A stretch of DNA of 61,837 bases from Fomitopsis serialis. Its lineage: Eukaryota > Basidiomycota > Agaricomycetes > Polyporales > Fomitopsidaceae. Location: NCBI RefSeq assembly GCF_022376445.1, contig NW_025955187.1, positions 1-61,837 on the forward strand. The letters are read 5' to 3'. The notes below the pieces were generated by a model. That model saw only the letters and a list, made by a program, of their open reading frames with translations. It did no database searches and was not told where the DNA came from. Of the stretch, positions 1 through 9,772 are shown piece after piece. Position 1 is the stretch's first letter; each line of letters opens with the position of its first letter. A program made the position numbers and the translations under genes.

Positions 1-280
1 TCGGCTACGAACTGGTTACGTTCAACGCCGCTCGCAGTAGTGCCATGCGGCCAAGGACTCATTGTCGCAGCTCAGAATCGTCCACATACCTCCTTGTCAC
101 CTCGCCACGACACCTCTACCAATCATTGACCGTCGTTTGAAGCAGAGAACGTTGTGCAAGGACAAGGTGCTCTATTCAAAATACTTGTGCATCGACAGGT
201 TTCGTACCAGTTTCGTACTGTTGGACGCGTTTGTGGCGCCGCTGTCGGGGACAGGCTGGAAGCGCCGGCGATCGCCGATG
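1..280 (+). repeat. Dispersed repeat fragment, copy 1 (cut by window edge)
   Basis: The first roughly 280 bases match, with scattered substitutions and small indels, the reverse complement of about 9372-9632. Shared words include tcggctacgaactggtta with gttcaacgcc after it, gttgtgcaaggacaag, and ccgctgtcgggga. Neither copy has a clean open frame, so I read both as decayed remnants of one unknown element or gene. The match starts at base 1, so the unit continues outside the window. Confidence 0.7.
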
Positions 281-771
281 GCGGGTTCTACAGGAGTTGC
301 CTGATTTGGAATGGTAGTGCGCCTCGACTGGGTGTCATCACGAAGGGTGGCTCTCCTCGCTCCCTTCCCTCAACAGCGCTCGTGTGACGTTGGCTCGCGC
401 GATAAGGTATTGAGTAGAGCGTCATGGCTTCGGTGAGCGCGTTCAATTCTCTCAGTTGACCTCGAGGACCGTGGGCTGACTCGGTCCGCCTAAGCTGTGG
501 GCCCGGTCCCCTGAGGCTGGTGCGGATGCCGGGACAAGGCGGGCAGCACGAAAATCGAGAGCCAGGCTCGAGCACCAAACGCCCGGATTTCGATACACAC
601 GCGCGACGATTGGAGAGTTGGAGCCCGGCGAGGATTGGGACCGCCGTGGGACACCTGGACTCCGCAGATTTTGCCAGCCGCGGTAGCCTGACGTATTTGT
701 CCGTCTGACCTCCTTTATATACGTCTCGCCTTCGGACGGGCGCGAGTTCTTTTCCTACCAGCCGTAACGCC
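281..771. other. Intergenic, no supported gene
   Basis: Short overlapping ORFs occur on both strands here, but none resembles a known protein or shows a splice pattern. A TATA-like stretch (tttatata) lies at about 714-721, some 50 bases before the ammonium transporter ATG at 772. Confidence 0.5.
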
Positions 772-2745
772 ATGCCCGCCGTAGTCGACGCTGCCGTTCC
801 CGAGGACGTGCAGGAGAGCTCGCGTCCCATTTGGGACGGGCGATCTACTCGGACGTGAGTTATTTCTCGTGGTCTTGCGAATTTGTCGTGTTGATGTGCT
901 CTCGTAGGTGCCTCCAGCTCGTAAGTACGCGGTGGAGCCATGTCGCTGGCCCACCTTCATTTACTTAGCGGGATCAATCTCAATGGCGAAATTGCAGGTT
1001 CGATGGCGGGGACATAGGTTCATTGCATGGCTGGCATCCTCGTATTCTCATGGTACCTGGGCTGGTAGGTGCAAATTTGCAGGTCGCGCGGCTCGCGTAA
1101 CTCATCCTGATCTTGTGACTTAGCCTTTCTGTATTCGGGGCTGGCCAGGCGGAAGAGTGTCTCACTCTGGTGTGGGCAGTAGCGGCGAGCAATGCCGTCG
1201 TGATTTCCAGTGGTGGTCTGGGGCTACTCGCTAGCGTTCTCGCGACTGCGACGAACGGTTTCATCGGCAACCTGCGGAGCTTCGCCCTTCGGAAGGTCTT
1301 GGACGACCCAGTCCCGGCTCGCCGCTCATCCGGAGCTGCTGTACAGTTCTACCAGATGGAGTTCGCGTGTGTCACGGTTGGCATCCTCATGGGTGCACTC
1401 GTGGACCGTGGCCGCGTGATGCCTGCCATGATCTTCACGTTCGTCTGGGTGACTCTCGTGTACTGTCCGCTCGCCTGTGGGCCTGGAATCCGAATGGCTG
1501 GGGATATACTTGGGGTGTTCTCGACTACGCCGGTATGTAACTTGCCGTACGGTTCTCTTCCTATCGCGCTCATGACTGGACCTACGCCACGCAGGTGGAG
1601 GTCCGTCGAGATCGGTAGCGGTGTCTCCGGGATCGCCTACGCGTGGGTGCTCGGCCGGCGGAGCGAGCGCGAGCTGCTCAACTTCCGGCCGCAAATGTCT
1701 CGTTCGTCTATCTCGGCACGGCGATGCTCTGGTTCGGTTGGCTGGGCTTCAACGGCGGCAGCGCGTTCGGCGCGAACCTTCGCGCCATCTTGCGATTTGG
1801 AACTCGATGCTCGCGGCGGCGATGGCTGGCATTGTCTGGTGCGCGCTGGATTTCCGTTTGAGCGCAAGTTTACGATGGTCGGCTTTTGCTCTGGGACATT
1901 GCGGGTCTGGTCGCTGCTACCCCGGCCTCGGGGTACATTCCGCAGTGGGCTGCCTTTGTGATGGGTATTGTTGTCGGTGCTGTAGCCAACTATGCACGAA
2001 GAGTACGTTCTCGTTTCGATCGCGGCGGTGTCCCATCGTGTTCATTTTATCTGGCAGTCAAATCCTTCTCCGCATCGACGATGCCCTGGTTCGTATTCAC
2101 TCTGCTTCATGATGTCGTGCACTGAAAAGATCATGATAGATCTCTATGCTGAGCATGCCATTGGCGGTGTCGTCGGTCTCATTTTCAACGCTCTTTTCGC
2201 CGACAGCGCGCTCATCGCGCTCGACGGCGTCAACACGTCTGTTCCGGGAGGGTGGATCGAGGGCAACTGGAAGAGCTCTACATCCAGGTCGCCTACATCT
2301 TCGCAACATGCGGCTACGCTTCGTCGTGACCGCTCTCATCGCCAAGGCCATCGATGTTATCCCTGGTCTGGCCTGCGCACGAACCCAGAGATGGAGGCGA
2401 TTGGTATGGATGACGCCCAGGTGCGCTTCCTTGTTCTTCTTCCCGGCAGCTGATGCATGCGAGTGGTACTCACGCGACTACCCCGTGGCAGATTGTGAGT
2501 TCGCGACGGACTACATCGAAGTTCGCCGGCACTACTCGACTGGACGCCCGTCGGCCAACGGAAAGGGTTCTGACACGAAGGTGTCTGAGACGGACTCTCG
2601 CACGCCACTCGCTGCGGGCGACCGGCATGGGCGACCGGATCTATCTGCCGAGGGGCCTAAGGAGGGCGGGAGGAGCCATACACCATCGAGAGAACGGAGT
2701 CTGGAGAGGGGTGTGGATGCCCTGCGCTGGGGCGAAGAGCTCTGA
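772..2745 (+). pseudogene. Ammonium transporter (Amt/Mep family), frameshifted
   Basis: Amt/Mep proteins carry ammonium across the plasma membrane through an 11-TM trimeric channel. The order of family landmarks is right but they lie in different frames: VVWGYSLAFS (about 1210), NGFIGNLRSFALRKVLD (about 1254), WNPNGWGYTWGVLDYAG (about 1481), LWFGWLGFNGGSAFGANLRA (about 1727), AGLVAATPASGYIPQWAAFV (about 1902), AEHAIGGVVGLIFNALFADS (about 2151), ALDGVNTSV, and the tail FATDYIEVRRHYSTGR (about 2500) with a stop near 2743. Joining them needs at least five or six single-base shifts that no intron explains. A first exon at 772-854 with a GT..AG intron to 907 is plausible. I call it a pseudogene; dense indel errors in the assembly are the alternative. 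An expressed full-length copy presumably exists elsewhere. Confidence 0.85.
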
Positions 2746-3429
2746 CGAGGGACGGGCGCACTTCACAGCGGGGCGACCGACATGGGTCGACTGAGCTGGC
2801 ACCCCGGAGTAGGAGTCGAGGAAGGGCTGGCACGAAACCTGACCTCGAACCAATCACCGAGAAGGAGAATGGGGCGCAGAGAAGCATGAATGAATGGGTG
2901 GTGTCACGAATATCACGACGACGAAGGCCTGCACGGATGTTAGATCTTCTTCGAGTCCCTTCGGCGTGCCTGCCGCGTCGAGCACAGCGTTTGTAAAAGT
3001 ACTCAACATAACATTGTCTTACATCTGCATACAGTACGCCGTTTTGTATCGTAACCTATGGGTCAGCCTAGATGCCGATACCTGTACTAGGCTCCGTCGA
3101 TTTTTTGCATTAATATTGCTGTCAACTTGCATGGCTCAGACCACTCCTACCCGGGCTGTCGAGTTGTCAGTACTATTAGTACTAGTAGTGGTAGTACTTG
3201 TGCGCTTGTACGTGGCGTCCCACAGCTGACCTCTTGACAGAAAGAGGGGGCGATGTCGACACGCCAGGCGGCTGTTGTGGGCGCAACATACGACGTCATC
3301 GTGATAAGTACAGGCATGGCCGCGATGAGCGTGACTGGAAAGCTGGCTCGCCCTGCCGCTGCCATGTTCGTCCGCCTTCGTGCTATCGCCCACCATCTCG
3401 CCCCCTCCTACAGCCTAGCCCACGCAAGA
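2746..3429. other. Intergenic spacer with short TAGTA-rich tract
   Basis: No gene is supported. At about 3167-3201 there is a short tract built from gtactattagtactagtagtggtagtac, close to palindromic around tagtactagta. It lies about 230 bases before the hydrolase start and may be a chance repeat. Confidence 0.4.
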
Positions 3430-5107
3430 ATGTCCACCGTCGTCCACAACGACAACGCTGCCTGCTGCAGCATCCCGCCAGTCAAGTCCGACTACACGCC
3501 CAAGGGCTCCTTCAAGGCCTACGCCGGATTCAACAAGGTATGAATCGTCGCCCCGAGCATCGAGCGATCTACCTCCGCAGGAAGTCGAGCCGTGTTTCCC
3601 ACCCGGAATGCCCAACGCGTGCATATAACTCCCTTGAACGCGTGTAGGCGTTCTGGGTGGCGCGTCGACGCAGCAGCACCGGTCCTCGGACGTCTGCATT
3701 ATGTCAACTTTTAAGTGACGGGACCAAGCCTTGAATGCGGCCCCGAAGCTTACCATAGACGTTGAACGTGAACGCGTGAACGCTCGCCCCGGGACACAAC
3801 CGGGACACAATCGGTGAGCTGCCGGTACTATGAGCGGCGCATCTACCGGACTACCTCGACCGGTGGTGTGTTCGGTGACTCTTGACCTCGCATGCGGAAT
3901 CAAGTTTGATCGTTAGCTGCAGTCTCGTCTATTCTGAGCAGGGTGGACAAGCTTCCACCCGATAGACAGTGTATGCGCTTTCTTTAACTCCGCAAGGACC
4001 GTTTCCGTCGACACAATCACTCTGACATCACATTGGCTGCACATTCCATACACACGCTTAGTGACACTGGGACAAGCACTCAAACTACACCCACAGGTCT
4101 ATGTCACCGGCCAGCCACAGCCCAGCGGTAACGTCGCGCTGATCTGCGTTTACGACATCTTCGGGTAAGCCATTCCATCCGTTCTTCAACTCAAATACGC
4201 ATTAAAACGACACCCCGCCGCACAGCTTCAAGCCCCAGACGCAGCAAGGCGCTGACATCCTTGCCGACAAGTTGAACGCGCACGTCATCATGCCCGACTT
4301 CTTCGAGCCCGCGGACGCGTGGCCCGTCGACAAGTTCCCGCCGTCGACGGACGAGGAGAAGACGAAGCTCCAGCAGTTCTTTGGCGGGCCCGCGAACCCG
4401 CAGGCGAGCGTCGCGAAGCTGCTGAAGGCCGGAGAGGCGCTCAAGCAGGACGGCGCCACGTTCGTCGGCGCATTCGGATTCTGCTGGGGCGAGTTGCGGA
4501 CATGTGAGGTTGGATGACGGTGAGCTGATGAAGAGGTATAGGTGGCAAGGTCACGATCCTGGCTGGTTCGGCTCCGTCGACAGCTCTGGATGCAGTCAGT
4601 GCTACGCACCCTGCGTAAGTGCGACAATTTGGATGCCGGGGCTCCAGTTTAACTGGAATCGCGTTCAGTATGCTCTCCTCCGCCGATGTGAACGAGCTCA
4701 GGGTCCCTCTTGGTCTCTATCCGAGTAACGATGAGCCTCAGGACGAGGTAAGACCTCAACCATGAGCAGCAATGACGCCAGAATAACCTCTGTTACGGGA
4801 CGCAGTACAAGAAGATCGTCGAAATCGTCTCCAAGAAGCCGTTCGCCGACAAGAACGACGACAAGTTCTATGATACGTAAGTCAAGCATTTATACACGGA
4901 GGCAACCGAGAGACTGACCGTATATACCCAGTTTCCATGGGTTTGCCGCTGCTCGGGCTGACCTGACTGACCCCAAGCAGCAGCAGGAGTAAGCATTGAA
5001 GACCTGTCACATCCACAACGTACTGACTACGCTTCATTAGCTTCCAGGACCTGTACGCCAGGCTTGTGGGATTCTTCGGCAAGGCGAGCGGCACGCATGT
5101 GCACTGA
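3430..5107 (+). CDS. Dienelactone hydrolase family protein
   Basis: Alpha/beta hydrolase of the dienelactone hydrolase (carboxymethylenebutenolidase) family, usually cytosolic; the substrate in fungi is generally unknown. Exons: 3430-3537, 4097-4164, 4226-4488, 4542-4614, 4669-4747, 4806-4876, 4932-4988, 5041-5107; phases close to give 261 residues. Family marks are CSIPPVKSDYTPKG near the N-terminus, VYDIFGF, the nucleophile in GFCWGGK, GLYPSNDEPQDEY, and the catalytic His in DTFHGFAAARADL. Two oddities: the first intron (3538-4096) is 559 bases against 50-60 for the rest, and the intron splitting the GFCWG|GK codon starts with GC (gcgagt at 4489), which restores the frame exactly. The start was chosen because MSTVVHNDNAACCS matches the family's usual N-terminus. 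Confidence 0.9.
3538..4096 (+). other. Unusually long first intron of the hydrolase gene
   Basis: The donor gtatga at 3538 and acceptor ccacag at 4091-4096 give the only frame joining FNK to VYVTG. At 559 bases it is about ten times the local intron norm. I see no coding sequence, clear terminal repeats or target duplication inside it. Confidence 0.7.
4489..4541 (+). other. GC-AG intron
   Basis: This 53-base intron starts gcgagt and ends gtatag, with a branch-like gctgatg about 20 bases before the acceptor. Only this GC donor gives CWG-GKVTI in frame; reading through meets a stop within nine codons. Confidence 0.75.
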
Positions 5108-5351
5108 GAAGAGAATGCCGGATAGGATAGAAGCATGTAAGAATACAACTGGTGTACAACAGCCTACGAGCCAACAGAGTGTTGCTGATCGATGGTCCCC
5201 GAGCGGCAATGAGTACATAGCCCCTTCACATACGTCCAAGTCGTTTCCTATAACGGAGGGTACAACTACGATGCTCGTCATGCGTTGAATCCGGGTTCGA
5301 GAGCTGACGGCATCTTCCACATCCAGAACGGCCCTGAAATCACGCGCGAAG

Positions 5352-7067
5352 TCAATTAATGCCCGCGAGCAGAAGAGAAACGGAGGGGTGCATACCGGCC
5401 GGATCCGCTGCGTCAGAATGGCGTGAGACTGGTATGGCAGGGGTGAGACCGCGCATACTCACCGTCCTCGTGAAACGCACCCGTCCAGATGCCGCCGACA
5501 CCGGCGGCGCTGCATATGTTACCGATCTGAAGGCCTTCCGCACTGCACGAGACGATAGCGATGAGCCGCCGAGCTTCCGTGCGACACAAGATAGACGGAG
5601 ACACACCTCCACTGCGTAAGCCCATCATATTTGGTGACCTTGCCCGAGGCATCAGCATGAACGGAACGGAGCACGAACCGCAGCGGGTCCAGTCAGACTC
5701 ACGAAGCTCCATCGGACACTACCGTCGGCGAGCACGCGCACGGAGCCCTCTACGGCCGCGTCCGCGCTGTGCGCGCCGCGCGACAGGCCCTTGAAGAAGA
5801 GCGGCGGGTACCGCGCGGCGTGCGACGGCGGCTCGGAGGGCTCCGTGGACGACTCAGACGTGGACGGGTCGAGCACGTCGAGGTGGAGCTCGACCGGGCG
5901 GATCGCCTCTTGGTAGTCGTCATCGAAGAAGGTGCGTTCGCGGGGACCCGTGCCGGAGACGGAGAACTGCGGCGGGTGAGCGGAGACGGATGAATGGATG
6001 CGGAGACTTACGTTGAAGGCTGAAGCGAGCAGAGGCAGTTAGACACGCGAAGATAGCACACATGAATACGCACCGAATAGATCCCTGTCCGGGTGTGAGT
6101 GTCCGGGGCCGAGAGAACACCATAACACACTACTTACCGATAGTCCATGAAGCAGACGAAACGCCGCCACGTCCCAGCGACGCCGGCCCAGTCATGCGGC
6201 TTACGTTCGTGCGCGAAGGGCGCAGAGTACGCCTGCGTCGCACTAATCCCGGCGCGGGGCTTGTTGTAAATCTGCAGCGCGAGGCCCGGCAGCTCGTGCA
6301 GCTTCATCGCCACGACGTTTACGATGTGTTGCATATGCACCCAGTTCGCGCGTAGCTCCCCTTTCTCGCCGCGCATAAATGGGCCCCAAAGCGTGTCCTC
6401 CTTGTACCGGCGGAGGTCGTACACATAGCACCGGCTCGTCCGCCGCATCTCGTTCCGAGTCAACCGCAGTTGCGGGGTCTCGGCAGTCCTCGACTCGCCC
6501 GACTCGTATGTCAACGCGAGGTACGACATGAGCCGGCCGAGGAGCTGCTGCTCATGCAGGGGGAGAGACTCTTCATCGAAGGTGGCGGAGCGCAGGAGGG
6601 TATCGAGCCACTTCAGGTTCTCCGACTCGTCCGCACCCGGGCCATCGCTGACAGGAAGGGCGGTCTCTACCGCGGCCACAAGCGTCTCGAGTGCGCGGTG
6701 CAGGCGCGGACCAGTGGTACCATTGCGCACGACCGCATCCGCGCTGACCCTACGCTGGAGCCCCGTCTTCCAATCGGGTTGCAAGGCCGGCTTCTGGGTG
6801 GTCAGCGGCGGGGGCGCCTTGCGAAGATCGTCGAAGGGCCTGCTCAGGAAGAGCTCACGCCAGAAGTACTGATCCTCCGACTGGTAGATGAGCCTGCGAA
6901 CTGTGCGGCTTGTCAGTGCGAGATTCTGGAGATGATCGCAGGTGTGAGCGATCTGGTGCTCAGCGTATCTCGAGATCGCGACTCACGGCTGCATCGTAGA
7001 CGTCGCAAAAGAGCAGGATGCGCTCAATGAGCTCGGAGGGGAGGGTGTCGAATGGTGCGGGAGGCAT
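5352..7067 (-). CDS. F-box-like protein with C-terminal beta-rich domain
   Basis: Eight exons on the minus strand: 7067-6987, 6925-6138, 6084-6074, 6019-6012, 5966-5703, 5638-5607, 5542-5463, 5407-5352, giving 439 residues. The N-terminus, FDTLPSELIERILLFCDVYD then RTVRRLIYQSEDQYFWREL, is an F-box-like motif that would bind Skp1 in an SCF ubiquitin ligase. The rest follows a pattern I associate with mushroom F-box proteins: TLWGPFMRG, NWVHMQHIVNVV, HDWAGVAGTWRRFVCFMDYR, then AEGLQIGN and GVGGIWTGAFHEDG. Two microexons of 11 and 8 bases encode the RDLFAFN stretch, and phases close through both. The last residues (MHPSVSLLLAGIN) are less typical, so the final exon is least certain. A TATATA box lies about 40 bases upstream (7104-7110). 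Confidence 0.8.
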
Positions 7068-7653
7068 GGGGATGGGAAAGACGGGGAGAAAGTGAGACCC
7101 AAGGTATATATGCCGACCATGCTCGTCGGAAGTCCGTGAGGGAAGCACGCTGTATGATGTCAGCATACCGAGTCTTACCAGTCAATGAAGCGTCATTGAA
7201 CTTTGTTATCGGGATTTCAGCGGCATTATACAGTGGTTGTTACGCCATAATAAACGGCCGGCATCTCGCCAACCCCTTCCGATAAGGGCACTGGCAACAG
7301 GGTATCCAAGTGAGCTAGACCGTTTACCGGGTGAGACCAACCAAGACAGCTTCATTCCCGTAGTGTTTCTCAGGTCGCGGAGAGAAAGACAGGTAACCGA
7401 GTGAAGAAATCGATCCGACATTTGTTAGAAAGCTGGATCCAGGGTACCGGTACTTTCATTCGACTTTGGAGTGCCGGTGAGCGCGCAATGAGGGAAGCAT
7501 TGCGTGCCAAACCTTACACCATGATGCTGTGACTTCCTTCTCTGCTCGTCTCGTGCCTCGCCTCAATGCGATGTTTGGTAAGAGGAAGCTCTCCAGTAAC
7601 ACCAATATGATACATACTGAGTCCCTCAGACGTCAGTGCATGCTAAACAAAAC
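7068..7653. other. Intergenic spacer
   Basis: This lies between the F-box gene start and the 3' end of the LENG1-like gene. It holds only short ORFs without recognisable features. Confidence 0.5.
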
Positions 7654-8684
7654 TTACCACCGCACATGAAAGTTATCTCTCCTGTCTCTCCTATCCTTCT
7701 CATCCCACCTTCGTTCCCGGTGCTTACGTGCCTCGTCGACTTCTCTTCTGTTGAACACGTCCCGATAGCCTTCCTCGACCCCACCATGCACGGTGCTCGG
7801 TGTCTCACTCCCAGCCGTCTCACGCTTCTTCCTCCGTATGAGTTCGAGGGCCCTTTGCCTCTCTGCGGACTCGCGATTCATGCGCGCCGCTTCCGCACTA
7901 CGAGGCTCGGAAGAGGAGGGCGGTGGTCTATCGGGACGCGATGGACGAGAGCGAAAGGTGGACCGTGTGGACTGTGTGCCAGGGCGCGCGGAGAGTTGAT
8001 GGTTGATGGATGTCAAAGGGTCGTTCACAGATTTACGGGCGAGCTCCCGGGACCTGTTAAGGTGTTCAGCAGTACACAAATAAACCTGTCGTGCAGCTGA
8101 CATACTCTCGTGCTTCATCGCGATCCTTGCCCTTTCCGCTGTTGTGATCGGAATACCATGGCTTAAGGTCCTTCTCCAAAGGCGCGAGCGGTATCCCTTT
8201 CTCAGTCTCTGGGGCGGCTTTCTTGGTGGATCGCCCATGGACGGGCACCATTTGCTGACGGGGCCGGAAGGCATTAAGTTGCTGAACGATGAATGGCACA
8301 AGGATGACCTACTCACCCGCTCAACGTCCTCGAACAGGTTAATGTGGCCACCGGACATGATGCTCGACGGACCAGCCTCATTCCTCTCAGCTTCATGGCC
8401 TTCCTCGTCCCCTTCTTCTCTTTGCTGGGTGATCCGCTGACTTGCCAGCCCGGCCCTCTGCCTGAGCAAGTCTATCCGAGCCTCAGAGTCCTGCGATACG
8501 ACATCACATCACCGTACATAAGGGGAACCAGAGGTGAAAGAGAGTTACACACTGCCAGCATCATCCTGCCCTCCTGCACCGCTTCCTTCAGGCGCGCCTC
8601 TTCCTCATCTTGTCGGACCCGTTCGATGTTGTCTCGTCGGTATGGGTGGTAGGATTTATGATGGGCAATGTTAAGTTTCCCCAT
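7654..8684 (-). CDS. LENG1-like protein with N-terminal Cir_N domain
   Basis: Four exons: 8684-8553, 8490-8317, 8281-8106, 8053-7654; 293 residues. The N-terminus, MGKLNIAHHKSYHPYRRDNI followed by ERVRQDEEEARLKEA, is the basic Cir_N-type motif seen in leukocyte receptor cluster member 1 and related nuclear, splicing-linked proteins. The middle has GHINLFEDVE and ETEKGIPLAPLEKDLKPWYS, both typical of the fungal family. The C-terminus is Arg/Glu/Asp-rich and probably disordered or helical (RKHRERRWDEKDRRDRRDN). The third intron uses donor gtatgt at 8105, which restores the frame into ESRELARKSVNDPLTSINHQ. Function in fungi is not established; a role near the spliceosome is an inference from the family. 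Confidence 0.82.
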
Positions 8685-9274
8685 TTGGCGGATAGGAAAC
8701 GCAAAAAAAAGGTAGAAGGCTAGGAGATGGCTATGGTCGTCCTACGATAGGGCAGGAGTGTCGTCTGTGGCAAGAGGAGGGATTCAGGGAAGAGGGCGAG
8801 CTGAATCATAATGCGAGCCGAATGCATGCGCCCATGAGCGCCTCTCATCGGCACTTTCCGCCCACATACAAGCGCGCAAGTTCCGATTTCTCTTTCAACA
8901 CGAACCCTCATCATCGCTGCTCGTCTATCGTGCAGCAACTCTTCGTCTCGCATCTGCAATGGCCTGGGGTACTGCGCGTGAAGAGGGAAGAGCAAACCTT
9001 CATATGGGCCCAATTAAGCCGGAGCGCTTCCTAGCTGTCTACGGACAGGGTGGGATGTGCTTGACTATGAGGCTCGGACATCTTTATTTTGTTGTTGTTC
9101 TGTATTGTATATGCTATGAGATGATTTGTTCACCGTTCCAGACCTTGTCGTTGGATGTCTGCTTATGTAGTGCGGTGCGTGCCGTCCGCTCGTATACACA
9201 CCGACTTGCATGACCAGGCCTCCGGTGCGTGTAGTTCTCAGAACTGAGGACATCTGCTTGCACATCGCAGCTCC
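8685..9274. other. Intergenic spacer
   Basis: No supported gene. Short ORFs on both strands lack splice or family signals. Confidence 0.5.
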
Positions 9275-9375
9275 CTGCTGTGTAGGCTTGGCTCAACATC
9301 CATCGAATGTCAAATAACGTTAAAAGAACAAGCATGAACAACGATGAGTGCAGCTGTTTCAACGCGGCCAGCTCG
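9275..9375 (-). pseudogene. Relic of a DUF7702-like gene 3' end
   Basis: This stretch matches the 3' end and 3' flank of the DUF7702-like gene at 23845, in the same orientation. Shared words include ggctcaac, gtcaaataacgt, aagcaagcatgaacaa and tcaacgcggccag. The last encodes the terminal W-P-R-stop in both places (VASWPR here, VADWPR at 23845). Upstream coding sequence is missing: at about 9372 the sequence switches to the dispersed repeat also present at 1-280. Confidence 0.65.
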
Positions 9376-9632
9376 CCACCAGCGTCCCCGACAGCGGCGG
9401 CACTACACCTTTCGATGCCCTTGAACATAATTGGGATCGCGTATACACTTGTCCTTGCACAACGTCTTCGGCTTCAAACGACGGTAAATTGGTAGAGGCG
9501 TCGTGATGAGGTATCAAAGAGGTACATATGTGGACAATTCTGAGGGGCCTGGGACAATTGAATATTGAATCCTTGGTGGCGCTAAGTACTGCGCATGGCG
9601 TTGAACATAACCAGTTCGTAGCCGACCATGAC
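9372..9632 (-). repeat. Dispersed repeat fragment, copy 2
   Basis: Reverse-complement match to 1-280. The minus-strand frame ending near 9514 reads ECVMIVGHEDASHGRLRTGY and IVPGPSELSTYVPL, which looks protein-like, but stops interrupt it. I cannot assign the family. Copy 1 has about 25 extra bases near the ccgctgtcgggga end. Confidence 0.65.
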
Positions 9633-9772
9633 TTGCATCCTCGTGCCCTACTATCATCACGCATTCCGGTATCAATTCAGCTCTTTCGTTGAACACACGC
9701 GGATCCTCAAACCGCTTTCCCCTGAACTTGAGCTTGAACCTCGACCTGTAGGACTGCAAGTTCACGTCAATA

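Noticed and set aside
288..941. 217-codon minus-strand ORF
   Set aside because: It crosses the first exon of the ammonium transporter relic, has low-complexity Arg/Ser composition and no family words.
8067..8106. Apparent frameshift in the LENG1-like gene
   Set aside because: Donor gtatgt at 8105 rather than gtttat at about 8085 gives a phase-2 junction and an open frame.
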